Below, one piece after another: positions 14,301 to 26,896 of a stretch of 64,000 bases of DNA. The notes below the pieces were generated by a model. The model was not told the origin of the DNA. It saw only the letters and a list, made by a program, of their open reading frames with translations, and did not search any database. The position numbers were made by a program, and so were the translations under genes. The number at the start of each line of letters is the position of its first letter. The stretch's first letter is position 1. The stretch comes from Meloidogyne chitwoodi (lineage: Eukaryota; Nematoda; Chromadorea; Rhabditida; Meloidogynidae), in NCBI GenBank assembly GCA_015183035.1, contig JACZZP010000010.1, positions 868,001 to 932,000 of the forward strand. The letters are read 5' to 3'.

Positions 14301-14626
14301 TAAAATTGACTATAAATTAATTTTCCAAACTGTAATTTAGATCCTAAAATAAGAGTACTATTAATAAATTCAAATACAAAAATTATAAAATAGAATAACA
14401 GTACTTAAATTTAAGCGATATAAAAATATTATCGAATAAAAACCTAAACAAAAGCAGAAATTCTACGACTAATTAAATAAATAATCATATTATCTAAACA
14501 AAACTTTCAACCTTTTAGCCCTTTAGCTATTGCATGCTTGCTTCTATGTCGTCCCGATGAATGCTTCTTTGGAGTTAATTTGAAAAGACCTGTTCTGTGA
14601 ACAGTCACACCAAAATCTTTTGCCAT
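11304..14626 (-). CDS. TSR1: TSR1, pre-40S ribosome maturation factor
   Basis: GTPase-like (inactive) assembly factor of late pre-40S particles. Start MAKDFGVTVHRTG at 14626, with a basic N-terminal region (KKHSSGRHRSKH) and RNRSSQLRANK, as in TSR1. The central part has DILRVSD/IMIILWPLE, the region after NGAPLNINGLINISGFGDFQ, an acidic stretch (DDDYEDEELDESESDGEAE), then DEVETPEGMSARDRFKRYRG and LKSFR before SPWDPKENL, all diagnostic of TSR1. The C-terminal BMS1/TSR1 domain includes PITFPPSSVLVFRQ, RISGHPFKVNKRSAVVRYMF, WFKPVEL and VLMNLYKRVFPRWTY. A 45-nt stop-free intron at 11597-11641 must be removed to join FFNR to EDIEWFKPVEL; reading through it adds 15 foreign residues. The family usually has about 800 residues. 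The upstream neighbour SND1 ends 302 bp away on the same strand. Confidence 0.93.
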
Positions 14627-14928
14627 TCCTTTACTTAAATAAAATATTTATAAAAAAATTCTAAAATATAATTAAACTTGTACAAATCAATGAGAATTTT
14701 AAAATAAAAATATTCAACAATTTATCTACCAAATCCCGAAGAAATATAAGAATTACAATAATATGATCACAGCGGATAAAAAAGAAACAAAACAGGAACA
14801 ATCTTAACAATTAACAAGCTATAGGAGTTTAAAATTATTTCCCTTTAAATTAACCATCTTGCACGTAACGAAGTGTTTATAAAAATAATCAAATTTGTAA
14901 ATTCATAAAAAATTCATTTATCAGACAT
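14627..14928 (-). other. Gap between SND1 and TSR1
   Basis: About 300 bp of AT-rich DNA between the SND1 stop and the TSR1 start on the same strand. I see no coding exon. It should hold the SND1 3' UTR and, if the genes are co-transcribed, a trans-splice acceptor for TSR1; no single acceptor stands out. Confidence 0.5.
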
Positions 14929-17900
14929 TTACACTTCACTGCCTGTGAAGTCACCATATCGCCAAATGTTCAGATGCGCTTTTCGAGCTTTTGTCTCTTG
15001 CTCCGCATAATCATCAAGCTAAAAATATTAATAAATAAAGATTCTAAACAAAATTTAAATTCCAGACGGAGGAGGGTTCACTTACTATATATACCTACCC
15101 TCATAGCTCGAATTCAAAGCTCATTTTAGTCTAAATTTAAACATACCAATTGCTGAAAGCGAATCTCTTTTCGTTTCTCCACAAGAGCATAACCATCTGC
15201 AATAAGTTTCTTTGCAACATCTTTTTGACCTTTACCATCATCGGCAAACAATGTAACTGAATCTAATCCACCAACGCGATATTCAACATTCAAATATAAA
15301 TGAGGTTTAGAGAAACAGAGGCGCTTAAATGCTAACAGTGAATCCTCAGCATACGAAGGATCAGGTGGAGCTATATGTAAAAGTAAAAAATAAAAATTTT
15401 TTTCAAATATTTACCCGAAATAAGAGCAAGTTGATATTCTTTAGCAAATGGCGCATGAGATTGGAATTGTGGTGGGAGTGGAGCAATTCGAGTCACTGAT
15501 AAAGTCTCTCTCTGGAAATAAAAAATATTACGACCTATTCTGACAAATTAAAAGCTTAAAATAAGATCCTTTTTCAAGTTTTCGGACCTAAATTATTATG
15601 TTCTCTCTCTATTCATCAGATAAAGTAGAAAAACTTACATTCCCAAAGTCAACGTACAAGCTAAATAAATAATTTAAAAAAGAACAAATATTTAAAACGT
15701 ACACATCAACATTGTCGCCTTTTATTCCTTCGATACGTGCTCGATGCCATAAATCACCATCTGTATATTTTGCGGCGCATAACTGATTTCGCTTTGGAAC
15801 AATATTAATAACAGACGGAGTTTTGAGTTCAATTTGCAAGGCATTCATTAATTTCTCAATTGAAAGACCTACAAATTTAATGTTATCATTAACAGTAAGA
15901 CAATAATGTTTTATGATTGTACTAAACTACGTTTCAAATTCATAATTTAAACGTAACTACCTGCTCGAGAGATTAAATATAAATTTATAACTAATTTTAT
16001 TAATTTAAAAGAAGTTCAATTAAACTAACCATCATCAAAGGACTGCGCAGCAAAACGAAATCCAGGATAAATTTCTGTAGGCAAAACCTTTTTTAAATCC
16101 ATTTTTCGTTCAGTTGTATCATTTCCTTGTTTTTGAACATCATCAGCAGGTTGCTGGTCTTGCTCAATAAAATTCTTCCAAATACCTAACTTAGCAGCTT
16201 TTGCAGTTCTTTCCGCATTCATCAAAATAGTATAATAAGAGGAGCGTTCAGCAGTGAAATGTACACTCGCAAATCCATTCTCCACCAACAATTCAGAAAG
16301 ATTCTTCCATGTACCACGTTCTTGCTGCACAAACAAATAACCGATGAATCCGCCTGACTTATCCATAGCTTCAACTTCGATTTGAACCTTAAAAACATTA
16401 TTTTAATGAGTCATAATAGGAATTAAAAGTATGCTTTAATCAGCCCAATACCCATAATGGAGCAAACCGAAAAATTCAGATATTGTATTGAAAAATAGAG
16501 ATATCGGAGTATTCTTCAATTTCGCTCCAAGGGATGCTTATTTAAGAAAGCTCTAATTTAAGAAGATTTATTTTAGGAAATACTAATATAAATTGCCGAT
16601 GGCTACGGGGCTAATTATTTAAATTATTGAAAAACAATATTCACATCGTGTTGAAGACATTTATGGCGAGTAAAGTTCATTGCTTGCACTGCACAAGGCT
16701 CATCCGTGCCAATTTGCTGACCATTTGGTCCAATTCTAGCAGTTCGAGGCGCATTTACGCCTGATAGAAGGAACGTTATCAAACACGATTCTTTTGGCAC
16801 ATAAACGCGAAGACGTGAGGCGCTAGAAACAAACTCAACAAGCCCATCAATACGCTGTGAACGCTGCAAATACGGAAAAAATTGTTTTGAACGTTGGGCA
16901 TCGCCTTGAAGCTCTTGGACACGAAGAGTATTAGTTTGATCAGCAACTTTGTCAGCCCAAATTCCTTTTTTCTCACTTTCTGCTTTCGTTTCTGCTGCTA
17001 TCAGTTGATCGTATTGTTGGGATCGGTTATCATCATCATTTCTGTGTCTAACGACCTAAAATTTATAATCATCAATTTCTCAAGTTTTTTCACAAGTTAA
17101 AATCTGATATATGAACAAACCTTAGCATATCCACGTTCAATCAGCAATATAGCTACATTTTGGCCATTGAAGAGAACGGTGCAACAGGTTTTCTCTGGAA
17201 ATTGATTTTGTTTCGGCTGTATGTAATCAATCATAACGTTGACTCGTTTATCTATGAGACGTTTACGCAGATATTCTCTTGCCTCAAACATAAAAGGAAT
17301 ATCATACAAAGGTCGTGGTTGAGTCCGAATAGCAGTTTGGATGTGAACAGAACCATCCGTACCCTCTCGTCTATATTTAATTTATAAGTAAAAAAAGAAA
17401 AAAACCTAAGAGGTCTTAAGGAGGAGAAGTAAACTTTTAACTCTTCCCCATTATCTTTCAATATAGAGAGTGAATCGCAAAGACCAATTTCTACAACTTT
17501 GGCTGAAAAATTTTTATTGCTGGAAGGTGTTGAAGCAGTCTGAGGAGTGATGTTTTTCCTAAAAAATTGATCATACATAATGAAGTTTAGAATCAGTAAA
17601 AACAAACCAAATACGCAGACGTCGTTGCTTTGCAAAGCTGGAATTATAAATTAATTTGAAAATTAGCATTCAAAATATTCATTACTATAGTTAATGTAAG
17701 AAATAATTAATTACCTCTCTGCCTCACGGAGCTTATTAGCCTCTCCGCCACCAGTCACTAAGCTCATAGTCCAATCGACACATTTAGCCAAACCTTCCCT
17801 AAGCAAAAATTCGGCAATGTTGCCTCTAGGGTGAAGCACACTTCCAATGAAGTTTTGATTTGAAGTACTCTCCAAAATGACCTTTACATCTCTCTGAAGA

Positions 17901-18908
17901 AGGCGAATTTCAACAAAAAATTTAGCTTCTTCTCCAAATTCTTCAGGCTTTCCTTCATTTCCAACACGAAGTCCAGGAGTCTTAATACAAAAAATAATAA
18001 TAAATTAAATTTAATATTAACCTTAACCCCACTTAACGCAATTGTAACATAATCAAATGAAGGCAGCAAAAATGCCCTAACAGTACTTCCATCACGAACC
18101 TTTAATTATTAATTAATTTTTTCTATACAGAACTAAAGAACTTGTTCAATAACAGCATCAACAGGTTTTCCTTCATATTTTGCAACCAAAGAACGGGGAT
18201 CATCATAAGCCCATTGAATATTTCGCACATGTTTTGATAATTCATCCACTGACCATTTTCCTTTTTTTGACTCTTTTGCTTTCTCTTGTAATTCCAGGAG
18301 TTTTTTAGTAGATTCACTTAAAAAAAAATAAAGAAAAAACATGAAATTAAAAAAATAAAGCGAACTCAATCTGTTTTCCTGGGCGAACTTCGAGTAGTCC
18401 AGCGGAAACACCAGATTCAGCTATGTTTTCAGCGTCTTCAATTCCTTTTTAAAAATATTATAACTGAAATATGTCAATCAAAAATAACCTGTACCACCAA
18501 TGTAAATGTGTCCATGTTCGCGTCCTGAAGTGGCAATAAATTCTCGTACAAAAGTAACGGTTTGGCCGACTAACTTTTTGCGGATGAATTCCCTTGCCTC
18601 CCAAGCATACGGCTAACATATTAATAATAATTTTTCATTATATAATAAATGTATTAACCTCATCTGGAGTAGCCGCTGAATTTTCAGTTGGACGTTTAGC
18701 TAGTCTTGGTGCAACGACATTACATAAATAAACAGTAATTTCACTTGGAGGACTACCAGGTGCAACTGAAAATTGCAATACAACAGAGTCCCCACTCAAT
18801 ACCTAAGATATAATATATTAAATGTATAATTTATTAAAATCAAACTTGTTTGACAAATCCTCGTTTCATATTGCTTTCTTGAACAGGTTTTATAGGACCT
18901 TCTACCAT
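14929..18908 (-). CDS. SND1: Tudor-SN / SND1 (staphylococcal nuclease and Tudor domain protein)
   Basis: RNA-binding protein of RNA-silencing complexes, stress granules and splicing, with four staphylococcal-nuclease (SN) domains followed by an SN-Tudor fusion. Start MVEGPIKPVQESNMKRG at 18908, followed at once by the first SN fold (FVKQVLSGDSVVLQ, then VAPRLAKRP, then YAWEAREFIRKKLVG). Later SN units show the same AREYLRKRLIDKRV and FLLSGVNAPRTARIGPNGQ signatures; the fourth has ERGTWKNLSELLVENGFASV. The Tudor core reads AKYTDGDLWHRARIEGIKGD then VDVY and VDFGN, with the aromatic and acidic cage residues present. It ends YGDFTGSEV at 14929. Some fifteen short introns interrupt it. It is the furthest-upstream member of the minus-strand cluster SND1-TSR1-WASHC4-WDR18. 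The family is clear; a few exon ends remain approximate. Confidence 0.94.
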
Positions 18909-19352
18909 TTTTTAAATTATCAGTGTGTTTAATCTTTAATAAAAAATTAAGGCTTAAAAATTAATTAGCAGTCAAAAACTAAAGCTAGACAAAATTATTG
19001 CAAATATAGTGTTAAAATATTGATTATATAGCTCGCAACTCTTTTTTTAATTTGTGCTTTTCAGCCGGCATATCCTAATCCACAACATCTAATTTTTTAT
19101 AGATCAACAATCTTTTTTATTCAAATATATATAATAATATTTAAAGGAAAAATCCACTTGATATACATAATTTTTAATTGTTCAAATAATAAAACATTTA
19201 TATAACACAGCAAAAATAGGGAAAATGTAATTTAAATAATTTTGGGATTTAATGTCATGACAAGATAATTAAAGTGAAAAAGAAAAAAGTGTATGGCGTG
19301 GTATATGGCAAAAATAAAATAATTTTGTGTTTCATTGTCTGAAATAACTTTA
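18909..19352. other. Upstream region of SND1 / 3' flank of the next gene
   Basis: 444 bp of AT-rich non-coding DNA between the SND1 start and the stop of the gene at 19353-21073. It probably holds the SND1 promoter. I see no motif I can name. Confidence 0.5.
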
Positions 19353-21073
19353 TCAATCAAAAAAATATTTCGTAAATTGATTTCTTGCAACGCAAATTCT
19401 TTTGCTTTGCCTTCGACCTAGTTCAGAGGAAAGTGGAGGCGGTGTTGAAGTTTCTGGCAATCCCTCTGTTTGTACGCTAGTTGCGGTAGTTTCCTGACAT
19501 CTTCCTCCGATTTCTTCACTTTTTGTTGAAATTTCTGGCTCTGCAGTAATTTCTTTTCTTTTTCTATTTTTTGAAAGTCCTGAAATTGTTGAAGGACCAG
19601 AATTTGTTATTCTTTCTTTTGAACGAAGTTGCTGATTTTCTGACTTTAAAGCAATATTTTCTGAAATAAGCGTGTTGTTATCAGTCTTCTGACAAGCCAA
19701 ATCAATTTTTAATAACTCAATTGAATCAGAAGCTTTCTCCAAATCAGATAATGCTTTATCGGCACGTTTCTTCTGTGTAGCAGCTTTATTTCGTTCGGTA
19801 AGCAATTGCTTGTTTAATTTCCGCAATTGATTTTCCAAATCATCGATGCGTTGTTGCTAAAAATGTTTTTCCGTTAAAATATGATTAGCTAAACATATAA
19901 GGTCAAAAATTGTCCAGGCTGGAAAATCCCGTTTCTCCCCATTAATCTTTAAATTAGGAGAAAATTGTACCAATTTTTAATTTTTTTAAAAAGATGGTAC
20001 AAATAAATTTCAAAATAATTTAAAACCTGTTTTTGACTTGAAACAGAAGTGTCGCCTGAAACACCAGTAGTAGTTGTAGGTTTCTTATCTTTAATCTTAT
20101 CCTATTTAATAAAAAAAATTAACAAATAAAAAACAAACTATTAATTGAAATTGTCCACTTGGCCCTTCATTGGCTATCGTTGTTTTATGTTTTTCTTGTA
20201 AAGTATTGACCACTTGTAATAAAACATTTCCAAACTCGCGCACAGACTCCACCGAAATTAAATTCCCAATATGAACTAGAAAATATGGTAAAAAAAATGA
20301 TTGTAGTAAAATTTCAATTAAAAAATATGATTACCATTGACAGATTCATTTTCATGTTTATCCTCTCGAGGTACAGGATGATTTGAAGAAATATTTTCGC
20401 TAGCATCAGTTTCATTTATAATTGTTGTTTCAAATGTTTTATCCAGTACAGTAATGTTCCCTTTCTCTGACAATGGAGTTCTTCCCCTTTCTGAGTATGT
20501 TGGAGTTCTTGCGCCTTCAGAGTGCCTTGACCATTCCTCATAAGATTTTATTGTGACATAACCAGCAACAACAGAGCAAAATGAAATCACATCATCTTGG
20601 GAGATAAACTTAACACGGAACTTATAGCGAATTGAACCATCAATCTAAATAGTGATTATAAATAAAACAATCTCATTAACAATATAAAATTTTTAACCTG
20701 ATCCTTTATACAAAAAAGAAGTCTAGTCTCTTTACTAATAAGATCATGTGAGAAGAGCAACGGATGAATGCAAAAAGTCTCTAACTCACGATAATTGTGA
20801 TATATGCTTATCATTTTGTTGACTTGTTCTTTAAATTGAATAATAAGACGATCATCCTGACTGCAATCGACTGACTAAAATTTAAAAAAACGTCAAAAAT
20901 TAGATAATAATAACCAAAGGTTGCTTGCGAGAATCCTGAAGACGATTATACTTTTCCAAATACCATGTATTATGTTGTTTATCTTGCTCTTTCCAGTGTA
21001 ACAATTGTAAAGGATGGTGGGTAGGAAGTGGTGCTGATGCAGATGGAAATTGACGTTTAAAACTTTCATTCAT
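19353..21073 (-). CDS. Coiled-coil protein with a possible REC114/DSB-like PH domain
   Basis: Not firmly recognised. I read about 450 residues in six or so exons, starting MNESFKRQFPSASAPLP at 21073. The first 150 residues look like a small beta-rich domain: a basic strand region, then SKETRLLFCIKDQ, SIRYKFRVKFISQDD and ISFCSVVAGYVTI. The order LLF...IK...S-x-R-x-FRV-x-F...C...V..YVT resembles the PH-like domain of REC114, a meiotic double-strand-break factor whose nematode members (DSB-1, DSB-2) are very divergent. A low-complexity linker follows with two Thr-Pro sites in SEGARTPTYSERGRTPLS, then a long coiled coil (about residues 285-370, with QRIDDLENQLRKLNKQLLTE) and a basic tail (NRKRKE, GRRQSKRICVARN). 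The coiled coil and basic tail suggest a nuclear scaffold. Alternative: an unrelated nematode coiled-coil protein. It is divergent from the exonuclease gene at 21411. Confidence 0.55.
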
Positions 21074-21410
21074 AACTACTACCTAAAATCACGTAAGGAG
21101 AAAAATGTAAATGTAAGGGAAAAATATTCAAAAATCTCGTGTTGTGTTTGATTTTTGTTGGTAAGGTCGTTTCAGAGTCTCATTTTCAGTATAGCCGATT
21201 CAGAGTAGCCGCAATGTGATGTCAAAATCTCTGTTTAAGGGTGAATGACCAGGTACCTGGTCCGGAGTTAATCCGTAGATATCAAAGAAGCAGGATTTTA
21301 GATCCGGACTCTGGAACAATCCGGCCGGATTCAGTACGGCGCCGAACAATAGTTCTAATAATTATAAATATCTTTAAGTGTAAGATAGTCTTTTTATTTA
21401 ATATTTAATA
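21074..21410. promoter_or_regulatory. Divergent promoter region with two perfect 14-bp palindromes
   Basis: 337 bp between two divergent start codons. It is locally GC-richer than its surroundings and contains the perfect palindromes ACCAGGTACCTGGT (21248-21261) and AATCCGGCCGGATT (21318-21331), with further TCCGGA/TCCGG copies between them. These could be transcription-factor dyads or remains of a foldback element. The regulatory role is inferred from position only. Confidence 0.45.
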
Positions 21411-24400
21411 ATGGAAATTATAACTGAGCCGAATTCAATAATATTTCCAAAAGAACAACTAAATGACCTTATCAAAACAATTTTTGAAATATATTCTGTG
21501 CCTATTCAACAAATTAAAATACATGGAATCAACGGAACACATAAGAAGGCAAGTTTTTTTTATTTTTTTTTGTTTTTAAATAATGGGATCATTATCTTTT
21601 ATTTTGCGTTTAGAAACATCAAATTTCAAGTCTTGAGTGCGGGCAGAAACTTTTTTCAAAGGTGCCTTCTGATCATGTTGTTGATCTATTTATCTCAACA
21701 TTAGAACATCTCCAAACTGTTAATTACGAATCTGATACGGCTTGTCAAATGCGAAAAGCTACTCTTTTGGATAATGCGAGCATTGAGCAAATTCTCGTTC
21801 AGGTTACAATCTATTTTCTGCCTATTTCTTAAAGCTATTTCCTATTTTGAGCTATTCACAATCCAAGAGAATTGCTTGTTGTTCTCCGAAAAACGTTAAG
21901 CAATGATTAATTTTTTCAAAAATAATTAAATATGCTGGTAATACCAAGGCTTCTCCCCCCTATTTTTTCATTTTTTTATTTTTTAATTTTTGCATTATTT
22001 TTTCCTTTGTTTTTGCTTCTAGCAAACTTCTCAATCAAAAAAGGAGTAATTTTTATTCAGTACGTTCACAAGGATAAAATAATGAAACATGGTGCCAAAA
22101 ATTATAAATACATTTGAACACATCTCTGAAAAAATTCAACCAGTTCGGTAGTGTTGTTTGACTAATTCCGGTTTCGAACTGCAACTCTTCGTATTTAGTA
22201 CGAGCCATGCATCGAAATTGTTGTCGAAACGTAGTTTTTCATGCAGAGCAATAGAATTAAATGTTTTAAGTTGATCCATATTGATAAAATATTGATAAAT
22301 AAATGAGAATATAAACTTTTTTCACATTTATCATAATGTTATATACCAAAAAATTAATCCTTTCTACTTGCCCGAAGCAAAAACAAAGGAAAAAATAATG
22401 CAAAAAATAAAAAATGAAAAAATAGGGGGGAGAAGCCTTGGTATTACCAATATGCTGATTACAAATCTCAAATCAGCTTTTGCAATTTTATATTGTCAGG
22501 ATAAGGCCCTCGAACATTGAAAAACCGTCGATGTTGTCAAACCTATTTTTGGTGTCTAATTCTAAGTTAATTTTGGTATTCATTTCGATATGTCATGTAC
22601 TGTGTGGATTAAAAATTGCATCTATTCTATTCGAGATTTGACGTTTAATATCCGAGTTCGGGTTCGTAATCAGCATATTTAATTGCCTTGGAACATACTT
22701 TTAATCATTGTAAAACTTTTTTCAACCACAACACTCTTGGACTACCTTATATATAGTTTTTAATATCAATACAAATTATTTTTGATTAAATACATGAACA
22801 AGCTATTAACATGGTTTTACAATAGTAATGCCATTTTTTCCTTAGAGTTTTTTTGTTTGGGTGCAAAATCACAACAAGCAAGTTCAAAAAAACAAATCTT
22901 TAAGACTTAATGCCGACCAAACTTTTAAACAACGTATATTATTTCATCATCCGAAACGTGAAAAGTTACTAGATTTGATCATTCCTATTAATTTAATTTG
23001 CAAGGGTTTTTCTTGTTTTTGGAAAACTATTGCTATTGTACTAGATCTAAACCAGTCAAAATACTCTCCTTCTTTTGTTTCAAAAGTTTACAACTTTCTG
23101 AATAACGGGCGTGCAAGGTAAGAATTTAATATAATAATATAGTTTACTAATTTTTTTTTTAAATTTAGTTTTAGCGTTCTACAATTTTGCCTCTTACAAC
23201 ATAGCATTACAATCCAATTGGCAGTTCCTAAGATTATAATTATTGCGTTGTTGCTTGGACCGCTTGATGCCCAGACTGTGGAAACTTTTGTCTGTAGTCG
23301 AACGGATGAATTTCGTTTGGAAATTCGTCGAATGCTTGAAATGGTTTGTTTTTCTTAAGCCTTCTATTTTTATGTTAGAATGTCATTTTAGGTTGAGCAA
23401 TGGACAAAAGATGAGACAGCTTGGCGAAAGGCTGCTTTGGAATTGACAAATAAAAGTCTTGACCAATTACCTCCTTTCTCACAATTCTGTAAAAAAGTCA
23501 CTTCTCTATTAGCTGAACTCAAAAATGGTTTTTCTTTTTTTCAATTTGTCAGATTTTAGTACTTATTCCTTATCTGACATAAGGATAGATTTTGTGACAT
23601 AACTTTCGACTTTCCTTACCAATGCTTCCCCGAGACTCTTATAATTCTTCAAAATAAGTCATCGTCAATGATTTCCTTTATTTTTAACTGGGACGGCAAT
23701 AGTATAGGCGTTCCACGTAAAAGGTGTTCATAAAAAACTCGCAAAAATGTCATTATATTTAAATAAGGGAAAAATATTCATATTTTTTGTTTTAAGAATC
23801 ACCAGAACATGAGAATATTGTCAGCGACTATTGGTCTTATTCCCTTATTCGCAAAGCTGCTCACAAATATTATAGAGAAAAGACATGGAGTAAAGACCAG
23901 TTCAACGACATTTTGCATACTTTGCTTGTTCAGAGACCAACACTAAAAGCTTTTTTATTGAATGTTTTGATAAAAGATCATAATGATAAATTAGCTTTTG
24001 ATAGATGGAAGAATTTTGTTTCAGCTGATCGAATTCATATGTCAAAGTCTTTTAATGTTTTTTTATTATTTCTTTTTAAATAATTTAAAGGAATTTTGAG
24101 AAGTTGGATTTATGTTCAAAAGAAGAATGCCCCGAGTTTTTGCATTTAAGTCGCAAAGTTGATGTTTTTGTGATCTCAAACATTCACCAATTCAGGGTTT
24201 TTGAGAAACAGTTTTCGGATTATGAACGTAAGAAAACTTCACGAATTGTGATTGGCTTTGATTCGGAATGGAATTCCTTTGTATTAAAAAGCAGGTGATT
24301 AAAATTTTTATGCTATTTTATTTTAAAAATTAAGAGCTTCCCTTCTACAACTTGCATTGTCTCATTCTGTATATCTTCTTGATTTGGATAGTTTACACTC

Positions 24401-25364
24401 ACAGAAAGAATTGGTTGAATTTATTGACCGTATCTTTATGAGCCGTGAAATTATCAAACTTGGTTATCATTTTTCTGATGATCTTATCCAACTTCGAGCC
24501 CGCCTGCATGATTGTTTAGGATTGTATAGACCAAATAGCTTATATTGTGTTGGAAAAATTGTGGATGAGGCGAGACAACATTTGTCTTAGAATATATTTT
24601 AAATGTTTAAAACTTATTTAGTTGATTCGGCGAAGCTCGGGACCTACGATTAGTTTCCAACTGGATCAATTTATTTTGCCTATTACAGACAAAGAAGAGG
24701 AAGATATGAAGGAACACACGCGTAAAGTGAAGCCTACATACTTTGTAAAATGTCCTGAAATTCCTAAAAATCAAAACCTCAATTCTAGCCTTACCGATGA
24801 AGAGAATGATACAAATCCTTACGAAACAGAAAGTTAGTGTTTTGCATACTTTTTTTTTATTTATTTAAAGAAAAGTGACAGTGTATTTATCTAAATTTTT
24901 AACTTTCTAGTGTCTGAAGTCCGTGCAGGGAACAGCAGGCAAAACCCAAAAATATTTCCATCTGAATACATTAAATCATCTAAAGTTTCTGAGCAAGGCC
25001 TTTCTTATATTTGCCGAAGAGTTTTGGGCAAACCATTGAATAAGCAAGAACAGTGTTCAGTTTGGGATAGACGACCTTTGAGAAGCAGTCAGGTCTAGAA
25101 CAATGAATAATTTATATTTTTATTTTACAGATAAGATATGCAGCACTTGACGCCCATTGTATTATTCAAATATACCATCGTTGTCGTGAATGGGCTGAAA
25201 AGATTGGTGTTGGTGGAACAGAGCCTATTGAACTTATTCCAACAAGCCATTTACATTCGCCACTTCCTTTGTTTTGGGATAGACCATTGCCGCCTGACCT
25301 ATTTAATGAAAAAGCTGCGGATGAATGGAAATTGGCAGAGTCAAACGGAAATGGCTGGGATTAG
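21411..25364 (+). CDS. 3'-5' exonuclease, EXD3/MUT-7 type (DEDDy family)
   Basis: DEDDy RNase D-like exonuclease related to animal EXD3 and C. elegans MUT-7, the latter needed for transposon silencing and RNAi. Start MEIITEPNSIIF at 21411; a helical N-terminal region follows over several exons (HHPKREKLLDLIIPINLICKG; FLNNGRAR; LLGPLDAQTVETFVCSRTDE). The nuclease domain shows motif I FDSEW (Asp-x-Glu), a motif II region GYHFSDDLIQLR (Asp present), and motif III RYAALDAH with the Tyr-x3-Asp that defines the DEDDy subgroup. A variable linker (EEDMKEHTRKVKP, DEENDTNPYETES) separates motifs II and III. It ends ESNGNGWD at 25362-25364. A large intron from about 21804 to 22850 carries two nested inverted-repeat elements. 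TPI begins 237 bp downstream on the same strand. Whether this is a true MUT-7 orthologue in function is inference. Confidence 0.82.
21926..22682. mobile_element. Older inverted-repeat element interrupted by the MITE (nested insertion)
   Basis: Removing the inner element restores AATTAAATATGCTGATTAC on the left, the exact inverse of GTAATCAGCATATTTAATT at 22666-22684. This 19-bp terminal inverted repeat flanks about 240 bp of original element. TTAA occurs at both outer edges (21926-21929, 22679-22682), compatible with a TTAA target duplication, though the sequence is too AT-rich for certainty. No coding capacity is visible. It is a non-autonomous DNA element, older than the one inside it. Confidence 0.6.
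21937..22448. mobile_element. MITE-like element with about 75-85 bp terminal inverted repeats and 8-9 bp target duplication
   Basis: About 512 bp bounded by inverted repeats starting GGTAATACCAAGGCTTC (left arm 21937-22020) and ending with the reverse complement (right arm about 22374-22448). The arms contain the same A/T-rich runs in mirror order. The element is flanked by direct repeats AATATGCT(G) at 21929-21936 and 22449-22456, i.e. an 8- or 9-bp target-site duplication, as made by hAT- or Mutator-type transposases. The interior (about 22130-22280, minus) has a 47-codon open frame beginning MDQLKTFNSIALHEKL that I do not recognise. It is too small to encode a transposase, so it is non-autonomous. 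It sits in an intron of the exonuclease gene and inside another element. Confidence 0.75.
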
Positions 25365-25601
25365 AAAGAGTTTTTTTATATAAATAAGAGGCGCTGACAT
25401 TTAAATTAATTTTTTACAATATAATTCCATTTATTCTCTCAAATCAAGTGTATTAACTATCTGTGTTAATTTTTCCCTAGTATATATCAATTTGATAAAA
25501 ATTATAATTTCATGTTTGTCCTTTTTTGTTTGTTTTATCAAGTCAATATTTGAAAATTTCTTTTCGAATTTTGTTACTCTAAAATTTAGAAAAATAAGAA
25601 A

Positions 25602-26526
<925 letters not shown>

Positions 26527-26896
26527 ATCTTCAGATTTATTTTTTATTTGGCTGACTTATTTAGGATTTAAAATGTGGAAATATTAAAATAATGGTGCTG
26601 CTGATGACTCCCCCTCCATTTAATATTGTACTTATACCTTTTCTCTTATAATATTAAAAATTATCATATGACTTTTTAATTAAAATGTAGAATGATATTG
26701 ATGGGGTGCGGGGAGCAACAATGCCCATTTACTCTTAATTTATAGAACTATGAGAATAAATGAATACATTAATTGTTCAATCTTTTCATTATACCTTTTA
26801 TTGGGTTTTTACATAAATCTATTTCTTGAATTTTGCTGAACAATATTTTTTCCATAGATTTTTGTTAATTTTTATTTTTTTTATATCTGCATTATT
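26527..26896 (+). other. Gap between TPI and CWC27
   Basis: 370 bp of non-coding DNA holding the TPI 3' UTR (an AATAAA-rich stretch near 26755) and the CWC27 leader. I see no gene. Confidence 0.5.

Noticed and set aside
23530..23797. A further transposon in the 268-bp intron of the exonuclease gene
   Set aside because: No terminal inverted repeats or flanking duplication found; only a short CCTTAT/ATAAGG dyad.
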